Shown: positions 7,728 through 15,786 of the stretch, one piece after another
Position numbering within the stretch: position 1 is the first letter of the stretch
Layout: the number at the start of each line of letters is the position of its first letter
DNA from: UBA5336 sp039034035
GTDB taxonomy: Bacteria > Pseudomonadota > Alphaproteobacteria > Caulobacterales > Hyphomonadaceae
Assembly (NCBI GenBank): GCA_039034035.1
Contig: JBCCBN010000024.1
Coordinates: 1 to 26,006, forward strand
Length of the DNA stretch: 26,006 bases
Reading direction: 5' to 3'
Notes under the pieces: model-generated
What the model was told of the DNA's origin: nothing
What the model saw: only the letters and a program-made list of their open reading frames with translations
Database searches by the model: none
Position numbers and translations under genes: made by a program

Positions 7728-8688
7728 TCCGGCGCCGGTGTTTGATCTGTCGGGCAAGCGGGTCTGGGTCGCCGGGCACCGGGGCATGGTCGGCTCGGCA
7801 TGTGTGCGGCGGTTGGCCGCCGAGCCGGTGGGTGACATGATCACTGCGGGGCGGGACGTGGTCGACCTGATGGACCAGGCCCGGGTGGCGGCGTTCATGG
7901 CCGATACGCGGCCCGATGTGGTGATCGTGGCGGCGGCGAAGGTCGGCGGCATCCTCGCGAACGACACGTATCCGGCCGATTTTCTCTATGACAATCTGAT
8001 GATCCAGTCGAACATCATTCACCAGGCGGCGGCGCTGGGGACTGAAAAGCTGATGTTCCTGGGCTCGTCCTGCATCTATCCGAAAGAGGCTGACCAGCCG
8101 ATCCAGGAATCGGCGCTGCTGACCGGCCCGCTGGAACCGACCAATGAATGGTACGCGATTGCCAAGATCGCGGGGATCAAGCTGTGCCAGGCCTATCGCA
8201 AGCAGCATGGGCTGGATTTTGTCTCGGCCATGCCGACCAATCTCTACGGTCCCAACGACAATTTTGACCTCAACAAGAGCCATGTGCTGCCGGCCCTGAT
8301 CCGCAAGGCCCATGAGGCGAAAGTGGCGGGCGAGACCGGCATGGAAATCTGGGGCACCGGGACGCCGCGCCGTGAGTTCCTGCACGTGGACGATCTGGCC
8401 GATGCGTTGGTGCATGTGCTGACCCACTACTCGGGCGATGAGCATATCAATGTGGGTTCGGGCGAGGATGTGACCATCAAGGCACTGGCGGAAACGGTGA
8501 TGGATGTGGTCGGGCTGGAGGGCGTGCTGCGGCATGATCTCGACAAGCCCGATGGCGCGTTGCGCAAGCTGATGGCGGCGGACAAGCTACGCGGTCTCGG
8601 CTGGGCGCCGAAGATTGGACTGCGCGACGGAATCGCCACCACCTATGACTGGTTTCTACAGTCGGACTGGAACCGACCAGCGGCTTGA
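7720..8688 (+). CDS. fcl: GDP-L-fucose synthase (epimerase/reductase)
   Basis: This bifunctional enzyme epimerises C3 and C5 of GDP-4-keto-6-deoxymannose and reduces C4 with NADPH to give GDP-L-fucose. The 322-residue protein carries the glycine motif GHRGMVGSA (20-28 region) and the GSSCIYP segment with Ser117 and Cys118. The catalytic Tyr145 and Lys149 lie in NEWYAIAK. PTNLYGPNDNFD follows at 172-183, all diagnostic of Fcl/WcaG. I prefer the ATG at 7720, which lies inside the end of gmd (8-nt overlap), over the in-frame GTG 18 nt upstream, because homologues begin close to the Rossmann strand. Translational coupling to gmd is likely. The presence of both genes points to fucose, not perosamine, as the end product. 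Confidence 0.96.
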   Translation: MSNPAPVFDLSGKRVWVAGHRGMVGSACVRRLAAEPVGDMITAGRDVVDLMDQARVAAFMADTRPDVVIVAAAKVGGILANDTYPADFLYDNLMIQSNIIHQAAALGTEKLMFLGSSCIYPKEADQPIQESALLTGPLEPTNEWYAIAKIAGIKLCQAYRKQHGLDFVSAMPTNLYGPNDNFDLNKSHVLPALIRKAHEAKVAGETGMEIWGTGTPRREFLHVDDLADALVHVLTHYSGDEHINVGSGEDVTIKALAETVMDVVGLEGVLRHDLDKPDGALRKLMAADKLRGLGWAPKIGLRDGIATTYDWFLQSDWNRPAA

Positions 8689-8755
8689 TGGCCTGGGCCG
8701 CGCGGGCCTAATACGCCGATCAGGCGATTGCAGGTGACCAGTCTGAAATGGTTTT

Positions 8756-8777
8756 CACCCTTTTTTCCAAAGGGGTG
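8756..8777. terminator. Candidate stem-loop downstream of fcl
   Basis: CACCCTTT (8756-8763) pairs with AAAGGGGTG (8769-8777), allowing one bulged G, around a short loop. A smaller stem CGCC/GGCG lies just upstream (8714-8726). The T run is within the stem rather than after it, so this is at best a weak terminator or leader structure for the following gene. Confidence 0.3.
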
Positions 8778-8830
8778 GGGCGCTAAGGTCGGCGTGGGGG
8801 TGGGCGCGTGGCGTATATCGGAGGTCAGGC

Positions 8831-9685
8831 ATGACCGGTAGCCGGGCAGAGAAGATCCTTCGTCCCGTTGGTCTGGAGGGCGTCGTGACGTCCAGGACCT
8901 ACCAGATGGCGCGGGACCCGAAATGGCTGGTCGACCCACGCGCCGTGCGCAGCCGCGATCACATTCTTTCGCTGCATAATTCCGAAGCCGGCGCGTCTGG
9001 CGTCATTGTCGGGACGGGGCCGAGCCTTCGGGTGACCGACCTCACGGCGATTGGCGACCGTCCGTCCATCGGGCTCAACCGTTTGTATCAGGGGTTCGAC
9101 GCGCTGGATTTTCGGCCAACGCGCATGGTGTGTGTAAACCTGATGATGCTGGAGCAGTCAGCGGCGGAGATTGCAGCTTGCGGCGTGCCCGTGTTTGCGA
9201 GTTGGGCGGCGCGCCAGCACTTTGAACCGGCCGGGGATGTGCCCGCCTCGATCACCTTCCTGCGGACGATGGATGGGGTCGTGTTTTCCAAGGCGCTGGC
9301 GGACCGGGTGTTCACCGGCTCGACCGTCACCTATGTGGCCTTGCAGCTCGCCTACTGGCTCGGCTGGACCGAGGTCACGCTGCTGGGCATCGATCACACG
9401 TACCATCTCGAAGCGCATGAACGGGGGCTCGGCCCCCATGCGACGGCGACGCGCCAGGCCGCTGACCAGAACCATTTCCTGCCAAGCTATTTTCCCGCTG
9501 GCCAGACCTGGCAATTGCCGGACCTGGAAACCTCGGAAGTGGCGTATGGCGAGGCGCGGACCGCGTTCGAAGGGGATGGCCGCCGGGTGCTGGATGGCAC
9601 CGTGGGCGGGGCGCTGGACGTTTTCGACAAGGCCGATTGGCCCCGCATGGCGCCGGCGGCGCGTCCAGCCTCGCGGCCGGTTTGA
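8831..9685 (+). CDS. MptE-like/DUF115 domain protein, stand-alone
   Basis: A 284-residue protein of the 6-hydroxymethylpterin-pyrophosphokinase MptE-like (DUF115) superfamily, which also includes the Maf flagellin glycosyltransferases. Visible motifs are the nucleotide-binding GTGPSL (61-66), TGSTVTYVALQLAYWLGW (162-179), LLGIDH (184-189), DQNHFLPSYF (212-221) and the C-terminal DGTVGGALDVF (255-265). The same motifs occur in the same order in the next gene, so the two are paralogues. The ATG at 8831 has GGAGG at 8820-8824 with 6-nt spacing. In a glycan locus a role in transfer or activation of an acidic sugar is more plausible than pterin metabolism, but the reaction is not established. It has no signal peptide or membrane segment. 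Confidence 0.78.
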   Translation: MTGSRAEKILRPVGLEGVVTSRTYQMARDPKWLVDPRAVRSRDHILSLHNSEAGASGVIVGTGPSLRVTDLTAIGDRPSIGLNRLYQGFDALDFRPTRMVCVNLMMLEQSAAEIAACGVPVFASWAARQHFEPAGDVPASITFLRTMDGVVFSKALADRVFTGSTVTYVALQLAYWLGWTEVTLLGIDHTYHLEAHERGLGPHATATRQAADQNHFLPSYFPAGQTWQLPDLETSEVAYGEARTAFEGDGRRVLDGTVGGALDVFDKADWPRMAPAARPASRPV

Positions 9686-9841
9686 TGTCCGGTCCGGCGT
9701 CTGGTGGGACCGCCGCGCGTTCCCTAGCAATCATCCGCAAGACCGGTTAACAGCGCGGTCGATGCCGGAGCGGGCCGAACGGGTTGGCCACGGGTCCGGG
9801 GTCGGCGGTGTTGCGTCTGGGGAATGGAAGGACGTCTTGGA

Positions 9842-12400
9842 ATGGCAGAGGGCACCGGCGCCGTGGGGATCGCAACCAGCGGGGACGATGAAGCGGACGC
9901 GGCTCGGTTGGAGCCCCGGTACCAGGCGGCGCTGGACCGGGTACCGTTCAAGGCCGGGATCTACCTGCCAACCGACCGTGTCCCCCCAGAGCAGCGGGCG
10001 GCCGGCATGGAGCGTGTGGCCGACATTCACAATGGCCCGGTCAAGACGGTTTACCGAGACCAGTTGCAGGCCCTGCGCAAGCGCCACATCGGCCAGCGCC
10101 GGGCGTTCATCATCGGCAACGGGCCAAGCCTGAACGAGACCGACCTGTCGCAGCTTGCCGGCGAGGTGACCTTCTGCGTGAACAGCTTCTTCCTGAAGAT
10201 GCCGGAGCTGGACTGGACACCGACCTATTATGTGGTCGAGGACCATCTTGTGGCTGAAGACCGGGCGGGGCCGATCAATGCGCTGAAAGGGCTGACAAAG
10301 CTGTTCCCAGCGTATCTGGCCTATTGCTTGGAACCGGGCGAGGACACGATCTTCTTCAACCACCGCGCCCGAAAGCGCTTCCCCGACGCGTTCGATTTCT
10401 CGACCGACGCCTCGACGATCACCTATACCGGCTGCACCGTCACCTTCACCTGCATGCAGTTGGCTCATTATATGGGGTTCCAGGAAATCTACCTGATTGG
10501 CGTTGATGCCAGCTATGACATTCCCAAGGATGTGGAGGTGGATGAGAGCCAGGGCAGCACGGCGGTGCTGGACATGGCTTCGGAAGACCCGAACCATTTC
10601 CACCCCGACTATTTCGGCAAGGGCATGCGCTGGCATGATCCGCAGGTGGACAAGATGTTGGAGGCTTATGCCGAGGCGCGGCGCGTGGCCGACAGCTCGG
10701 GCCGGCCGATCTATAATGCGACGGTTGGTGGCGCGCTGGAGGTTTTCGAGCGGCGGAGCTTTGCGCGCGTGTTTCCGGCCGCCGTTGCGCCCGGTGCCAT
10801 GGCGGTTGCGAATACTCCCGAAACCGAGGCGGAGCGGACGTCGGCGCTGGCAGCGGCCCGGTCTGAAGCCGCCACGGTGGCGGCCACGACCTTTCCTCGG
10901 GTAGTGCGGCGGGATGTGGTCCCTCCGGGCCAGATGACCGCGACCGGAGAGTTGAAATCGACCCTGTTTGGTGACTGGCCCGATGACCGCCTGATGCAAA
11001 TCGCGCTCGACCGGCACCGGCTGATGGCCCAGGGCGGCGGGCTGACCCCGGGCACAAGCGCAACCGCGGCTTTTACAGATGATGTGCTTGCGGCGCTGGT
11101 CGAGGACTTTGCGCCGGAATTGGTGATTTTCCGCCCGGTGCCAGATCGTGACCGGTTCAATGGATTCGCGTTTGATCTTGTCGAGGGGCTGGATGTGCCC
11201 GTGGCGCTGTGGATTGTGGATGATTGGCCGGCGCATCTGGAGAAGGCCGATCCCGACCAATGGGCGTGGCTGGGCCCCCGCTTTGCCGCGCTGGTCAGCC
11301 GGGCGGCGGCACACTTTGCGATCAGTGATGCCATGGCCGCTGCGTTCGAGACCCGGTACGGCAAGCCGTTCGAGGCGTTTTCCAACGCGGTCGACCGCCG
11401 CGATTGGCCCGCACCGGTCCCGGCGGAGGCGCCGGCGGATGCGGATGAACCATTCCGTATTCGGTATAGCGGTGGGTTGTCGTCGAAAATGACGCTGCAA
11501 AGCGTGCTGGACCTGGCGGAAGCGGTGGAAATGCTGCCTGATGGCGCCGAGGTCCGGTTCGAGATCAATACGCGCGACCATTGGGCGGCGAAATATGGTG
11601 ACCGGTTTGCGGGCTATTCCCGGACGATTCTGACGACCGAAGAGATGCCGCCTGCGCAGTATCGTGCCTGGTTACGGGGCGCTGACCTGACCGCGATCCT
11701 CTATAATTTTGACGCCGCGACCGTGGATTATGTCCGCCACTCCATGGCCAACAAGACCGCTGAATGCCTGGCCAGCGGAGCGCCGCCGCTGGTCTATGGT
11801 CCGGCTGCGATCCATACGGTGGACTATCTTGAGACCGCCGGCCTGGGGGTCAGGGTCGATGGGCAGGGCGTGGACCAATTGGCCAAGGCGGTGAAGGCTG
11901 CCATGGGCGACCGGGACGCTGTTCGGGCCAAGGGTGAGGTGGCGCGTGCCTTCGTGTTCGAACATCGTGGGCTGGAGGCTGAGCAGGCGAGGTTTCGGGC
12001 GGCGATTGAAGGTGCGGCGGTCTATCGGCCGGCGCCCGGGGAAGCACCGCAGCGTGCGGCGCTGAATGAGGCGTATCGCGCCCGGGTATTGGCGGCTGAT
12101 GAACCGGCGCCCGCGGTACCCGCCGCGCTGGGGGCAGTGGCGCCGCGCGCACTCCGGGGGAGCCGGGTCTCCCGGATTGTCTGGTTCTACACCGGTTGGC
12201 GCGGGGCGCTTGCGGGCGGCGCAATGCTGTTGCCGCTGCTCGCCTTCCTGGCCCATGCCGTGTTGGCGGGCGGGCCTAGCCTCCTGCCCGGGCTGTTTGC
12301 CGCGTCGGGCAGCGGAGCGCTGGCAGTGGTGTTCTTCTTCATCGGCTACCTGTTCTCGCTGATCGAGGATTACAGCCCGGCGGGCCGCCCCCCGGTCTGA
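9842..12400 (+). CDS. MptE-like/DUF115 - GT-B glycosyltransferase fusion with C-terminal membrane segments
   Basis: An 852-residue multidomain protein. Residues about 85-305 form an MptE-like domain: IIGNGPS 90-96, TGCTVTFTCMQLAHYMGF 196-213, LIGVDASYD 218-226, DPNHFHPDYF 249-258 and NATVGGALEVF 292-302. A low-complexity Ala-rich linker (about 315-365) leads to a GT4-like GT-B domain at about 370-725, with WIVDDWP 457-463, ISDAM 494-498, SNAVD 514-518, YSGGLS 542-547 and the donor-site NKTAECLASGAP 637-648. Two hydrophobic helices near 790-812 and 826-845 anchor the C-terminus, with the short tail probably cytosolic. I chose ATG 9842 because AAGGA (9828-9832) lies 9 nt before it; the ATG at 9824 has its G-run directly adjacent. 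The fusion suggests two sequential sugar-transfer steps at the inner membrane, which is an inference. Confidence 0.82.
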   Translation: MAEGTGAVGIATSGDDEADAARLEPRYQAALDRVPFKAGIYLPTDRVPPEQRAAGMERVADIHNGPVKTVYRDQLQALRKRHIGQRRAFIIGNGPSLNETDLSQLAGEVTFCVNSFFLKMPELDWTPTYYVVEDHLVAEDRAGPINALKGLTKLFPAYLAYCLEPGEDTIFFNHRARKRFPDAFDFSTDASTITYTGCTVTFTCMQLAHYMGFQEIYLIGVDASYDIPKDVEVDESQGSTAVLDMASEDPNHFHPDYFGKGMRWHDPQVDKMLEAYAEARRVADSSGRPIYNATVGGALEVFERRSFARVFPAAVAPGAMAVANTPETEAERTSALAAARSEAATVAATTFPRVVRRDVVPPGQMTATGELKSTLFGDWPDDRLMQIALDRHRLMAQGGGLTPGTSATAAFTDDVLAALVEDFAPELVIFRPVPDRDRFNGFAFDLVEGLDVPVALWIVDDWPAHLEKADPDQWAWLGPRFAALVSRAAAHFAISDAMAAAFETRYGKPFEAFSNAVDRRDWPAPVPAEAPADADEPFRIRYSGGLSSKMTLQSVLDLAEAVEMLPDGAEVRFEINTRDHWAAKYGDRFAGYSRTILTTEEMPPAQYRAWLRGADLTAILYNFDAATVDYVRHSMANKTAECLASGAPPLVYGPAAIHTVDYLETAGLGVRVDGQGVDQLAKAVKAAMGDRDAVRAKGEVARAFVFEHRGLEAEQARFRAAIEGAAVYRPAPGEAPQRAALNEAYRARVLAADEPAPAVPAALGAVAPRALRGSRVSRIVWFYTGWRGALAGGAMLLPLLAFLAHAVLAGGPSLLPGLFAASGSGALAVVFFFIGYLFSLIEDYSPAGRPPV

Positions 12401-12685
12401 GCGGACTGGGGTGCGTGCGGACCGGGGGTGTGGGGGCGCCATGGCCTTCGAATTGCACCACTTTCGGGAGAAGGCTGTGTAACATGCAGTTCGAACACAC
12501 CATATGACAGACCGTTGTGTTGCGCGGTCGCGGCGGTCACGATAGGGGCTTAGGCGTATCATGGGTCCCGAAGTGCCGGTTTGGCGACCGCGGGACACCG
12601 ACAAGGCGGGGCGGGGATCGCTCGCTGGAACTGGCATGGGCGCGCATGCGCTCGGCAGAAAGCATTGAAGCGAAGCAGTAGAGCA
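12401..12685. other. Intergenic leader before the type I exporter
   Basis: The gap holds no gene I can support. It has an AT-richer core at about 12445-12500 with TTGCAC (12453-12458) and a TGTAAC (12478-12483) separated by 19 nt, which is too wide for a confident promoter. A 35-codon frame from ATG 12561 lacks a ribosome binding site. Transcription of the exporter probably starts in this gap. Confidence 0.4.
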
Positions 12686-14479
12686 ATGAGCAGGCAGCCA
12701 ACCGGACAAGAGACCAAGGCCGTGATCGCCCTCAGGGATGCTGTGCGCGATTCGCGGGGCATCTTCCTGACCGCTGGTATTTTCGGCCTGGCCATCAACA
12801 TCCTGATGCTGACCGGCCCGCTCTACATGTTGCAGGTCTATGACCGGGTGCTGGCGAGCCAGTCGATCCCGACCTTGGTGGCGCTGACCGTTCTGGTGGC
12901 TGTGCTGTACACGACGCTGGGGTTCCTCGACTGGATCCGGCAATCGATCTTCACCGATGCCGGTTCCCGGTTTGAAGACAAGCTGTCGGACACCGCGTTC
13001 GAGGCAGTGATCGCCGAGAACATGCGCGATCCGGGCAAGCTGAGCGACCGGACGCTGTCGAGCTTGCGCGTCATCCGGAAATTCTATTCGGGGCCGTCCC
13101 TGGCGGCGGTGTTCGATATCCCGTTCAGCCCGATGTTCTATGCGGTGCTGTTCATGCTGCACTGGGCCTACGGTGCCTGGGCGATCTTCGGGACGGTCGT
13201 GCTGGTGATCCTGGCGATCGTGAACAAGCAGGTCTCGTCCAAGGCCGTTGCGCGCGCGGAAGAGCTCGAGCGCGGCGCCCAGCAGACCACGATGGAAGTG
13301 ATGCGCAATGTCGAGGTCATGGAGGCCATGGGCATGCGCGGTCGCCTGGCCCAGCGCTGGCGCGGGCTGAGCGATGAGAGCGATGAGGCGATCCGGAAAT
13401 CAAGCCATTCGATGGGAGCCTTTGCGGCCTCGACCAAGGTGTTCCGGCTGTTCCTCCAGTCCGCCATTCTTGGACTGGGCGCGTATCTGTCCATTGTCGG
13501 CCTGTCGACGCCAGGTGCGATGATTGCTGCGTCGATCATCATGGGGCGGGCGATTACGCCGATCCAGTCCGTGGTGACCCAATGGCGCACGATCGTGACC
13601 GCTGGCACCGCATGGCAGATGCTGAAACAGCAGATGGAAAGCGCGCCCGATGAGGCGGACTCCATGGACCTGCCCCCGATCCAGGGTCATTTGCGCCTCG
13701 AAAACGTCTATAGCGGCCCGCCCAGCGTGAAGGAAAACACCCTGCGCGGCATCACGATGGAACTGGAGCCCGGTGATATGCTGGGCGTGCTGGGCCCAAG
13801 TGCTTCGGGCAAGTCGAGCCTTGGGCGCGTGATCCTCGGTCTCTGGCCGTCGCGCCACGGCGTGGTCCGGATCGATGGGGCCGATGTGCGGTCCTACTCG
13901 CGTGACAAGCTCGGCCCCCAGATCGGCTACATGCCCCAGCAGGTGGATCTTTTCGCCGGCAGCGTGATGGAGAATATCTCCCGGTTCGATCCTGAGGCGA
14001 GCCCCCAGGACATTGTGGCTGCGGCCCAGGCGGCAGGCTGTCACCACCTGATCCTCGCCCTGCCGGATGGTTACAATACGCCGGTTGGCGTTGGCGGCAG
14101 CTATCTCTCAGCGGGACAGCGCCAGCGGGTGGGCCTCGCCCGGGCGCTCTACAAGGATCCGAATTTCGTGATCCTGGATGAGCCGAATTCCAATCTCGAC
14201 AATGCCGGTGACCAGGCGCTGGCAAATGCCCTCCACGCGCTGAAGCAGCGGGGCGCGACGACGGTCATCATCGCCCACCGGCCCAATGCGATTGTCCACT
14301 GCACCAAGCTCGCCGTGATCGAAAGCGGGGAGCTGAAGGCGTTCGGACCGCGCGATGAGATCCTGCCCAAGGTGCTGCCCAAGGGGGCCGTGCCCGGCGT
14401 CCGTCCGGCGCAGCCGCTGCGGGCGGCCGATGAGAGCGACCGTGCAAACGGCGATCGCCAGGGAACGGGGCAAGGCTGA
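12686..14479 (+). CDS. Type I secretion ABC transporter/permease (PrtD/RsaD family)
   Basis: A 597-residue inner-membrane half-transporter with fused membrane and ATPase domains that energises one-step export of RTX proteins. Transmembrane segments occupy about 25-310, with clear hydrophobic stretches at 26-48, 62-82, 146-180 and 255-300. The ATPase domain has Walker A GPSASGKS (370-377), Q-loop Gln418, signature LSAGQRQRVGLA (474-485), Walker B VILDEP (495-500, Glu499) and the switch His531. There is no N-terminal C39-like domain, as expected of the PrtD branch. The ATG at 12686 is the start closest to homologues; the longer in-frame extension back to 12581 has poor coding character. Its stop overlaps the adaptor start (TGATG). 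The convergent RTX metalloprotease is the obvious cargo. Confidence 0.93.
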   Translation: MSRQPTGQETKAVIALRDAVRDSRGIFLTAGIFGLAINILMLTGPLYMLQVYDRVLASQSIPTLVALTVLVAVLYTTLGFLDWIRQSIFTDAGSRFEDKLSDTAFEAVIAENMRDPGKLSDRTLSSLRVIRKFYSGPSLAAVFDIPFSPMFYAVLFMLHWAYGAWAIFGTVVLVILAIVNKQVSSKAVARAEELERGAQQTTMEVMRNVEVMEAMGMRGRLAQRWRGLSDESDEAIRKSSHSMGAFAASTKVFRLFLQSAILGLGAYLSIVGLSTPGAMIAASIIMGRAITPIQSVVTQWRTIVTAGTAWQMLKQQMESAPDEADSMDLPPIQGHLRLENVYSGPPSVKENTLRGITMELEPGDMLGVLGPSASGKSSLGRVILGLWPSRHGVVRIDGADVRSYSRDKLGPQIGYMPQQVDLFAGSVMENISRFDPEASPQDIVAAAQAAGCHHLILALPDGYNTPVGVGGSYLSAGQRQRVGLARALYKDPNFVILDEPNSNLDNAGDQALANALHALKQRGATTVIIAHRPNAIVHCTKLAVIESGELKAFGPRDEILPKVLPKGAVPGVRPAQPLRAADESDRANGDRQGTGQG

Positions 14480-15768
14480 TGGGACGCCGCAACATCTCTC
14501 TCAAACCGCTGTTCGTGTCGGGATTTTTCATCATCGGCGCCGTGTTTGGCGGTCTGGTCGCTTGGTCGGTGTTTGCCCCGTTCGAGGGTGCGGTTCTGGC
14601 GTCGGGGACGATCGCGGTTGAGGGCAATCGCAAGGCCGTGCAGCATCTGGAAGGCGGGATCGTCTCCGAGATCAATGTGCGAGAAGGCGATTATGTTGAA
14701 GCCGGCCAGGTGATCCTGCGGCTTGATGGCACTGCCACGCGCGCGCAGCTGGCCGCGTTGGAAGCGAGGCTGTCGGAGCTGGCATCGCGGGAGGCGCGCC
14801 TGCTGGCCGAGCAGAACGGATCGCGGACCATGACGATCCGCCCTGAACTGGCCGATTTGGCCGAGCGGCCATCGGTGCAGTCGAGCCTTGAGGGCCAGGC
14901 GTCCCTGCGGCGGGCACGGACCGAGAGCCGGGCGTCCCAAGCGCGGATCATGCGCCAGAGAATGTCGCAATTGCAGACCCGGATCGATGGCTCCCAGAAC
15001 GAGATCGCGGCGAAGCGGTCCGAGTTGTCGCTGGTGGAGCAGGAGGCCCAAAGCCTGGCGGGCCTGCGGGCCGATGGGCTGGTGACCGAAACGCGGATGC
15101 TGGAGCTTGAGCGCGCGCAGTTCCGCCTGCGCGGCGAGCTGGAAGCGCTGAATTCGGCGATTGCCACCACCCGGGTTCAAATCGGCGAAACCGAACTGGA
15201 ACTCCAGCGTCTGGAAGCAGGCTTCCTCGAGGAAGTCGTGATGGAATTGCGTGACGTTAAGGCCGAGATCGCGGAACTCTATGAGCAGCGCATCGCTTCG
15301 ATCGACCGGCTGAAACGGCTCGATATCGTGGCGCCGACCGAGGGCTATGCGATCGGTGTGCGGGCCCATACCGAGGGTGGCGTGATCACACCATCAGAGC
15401 CGGTGCTGTTCGTTGTGCCCCGGGATGACCGGCTGGTGGCGAAGATCCGGATCAACCCGGCCGATATCGACAAGATCACCGTTGGGCAGGACGCGCGCCT
15501 GATCTTCTCGGCGTTTGCCCAGACCGAGTCGCCGGAAGTGAACGGTGCGATTGTTACGGTGTCGGCCGATGCCATTACCGATGATGCGTCGGGCCTGCAA
15601 TTCTACGAAGCCATTGTGGAGTGGCCGCGGGAAGCGCCTGAAGCGGCGCGGTTCGACCTTCTGCCCGGCATGCCGGTGGAGGCGATGGTGAAGACCGAGA
15701 GCCGGAACGTGCTGTCTTACCTTGTCAAGCCGTTCCAGGACGCGATGAGCCGGACGTTCCGCGAATAG
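14479..15768 (+). CDS. HlyD family type I secretion periplasmic adaptor (PrtE/RsaE type)
   Basis: A 429-residue membrane-fusion protein bridging the ABC exporter and a TolC-like outer-membrane channel. It has a short basic cytosolic N-terminus, one transmembrane helix (about 11-33), and a lipoyl-like half-motif around VQHLEGGIVSEI (54-65) and VREGDYVEAGQVILRL (67-82). A long Arg/Glu/Leu-rich coiled-coil hairpin (about 88-260) follows, then the second lipoyl half near LDIVAPTEGYAIGV and a C-terminal beta-rich portion ending LVKPFQDAMSRTFRE. Its ATG shares one base with the transporter stop, so the two are translationally coupled. No outer-membrane partner gene follows; a genome-wide TolC homologue presumably serves. 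Confidence 0.93.
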   Translation: MGRRNISLKPLFVSGFFIIGAVFGGLVAWSVFAPFEGAVLASGTIAVEGNRKAVQHLEGGIVSEINVREGDYVEAGQVILRLDGTATRAQLAALEARLSELASREARLLAEQNGSRTMTIRPELADLAERPSVQSSLEGQASLRRARTESRASQARIMRQRMSQLQTRIDGSQNEIAAKRSELSLVEQEAQSLAGLRADGLVTETRMLELERAQFRLRGELEALNSAIATTRVQIGETELELQRLEAGFLEEVVMELRDVKAEIAELYEQRIASIDRLKRLDIVAPTEGYAIGVRAHTEGGVITPSEPVLFVVPRDDRLVAKIRINPADIDKITVGQDARLIFSAFAQTESPEVNGAIVTVSADAITDDASGLQFYEAIVEWPREAPEAARFDLLPGMPVEAMVKTESRNVLSYLVKPFQDAMSRTFRE

Positions 15769-15786
15769 GGACCGGGCTTTCGAGGG

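Noticed and set aside
9731..11581. 616-codon minus-strand frame opposite the MptE-like/GT fusion
   Set aside because: The plus-strand frame carries clear ordered motifs; the minus frame is Arg/His/Gln-rich, typical of an antisense high-GC artefact.
12561..12668. 35-codon frame upstream of the type I exporter as a leader peptide
   Set aside because: It has no ribosome binding site, no regulatory codon run and no attenuator-like stem, so there is no support.
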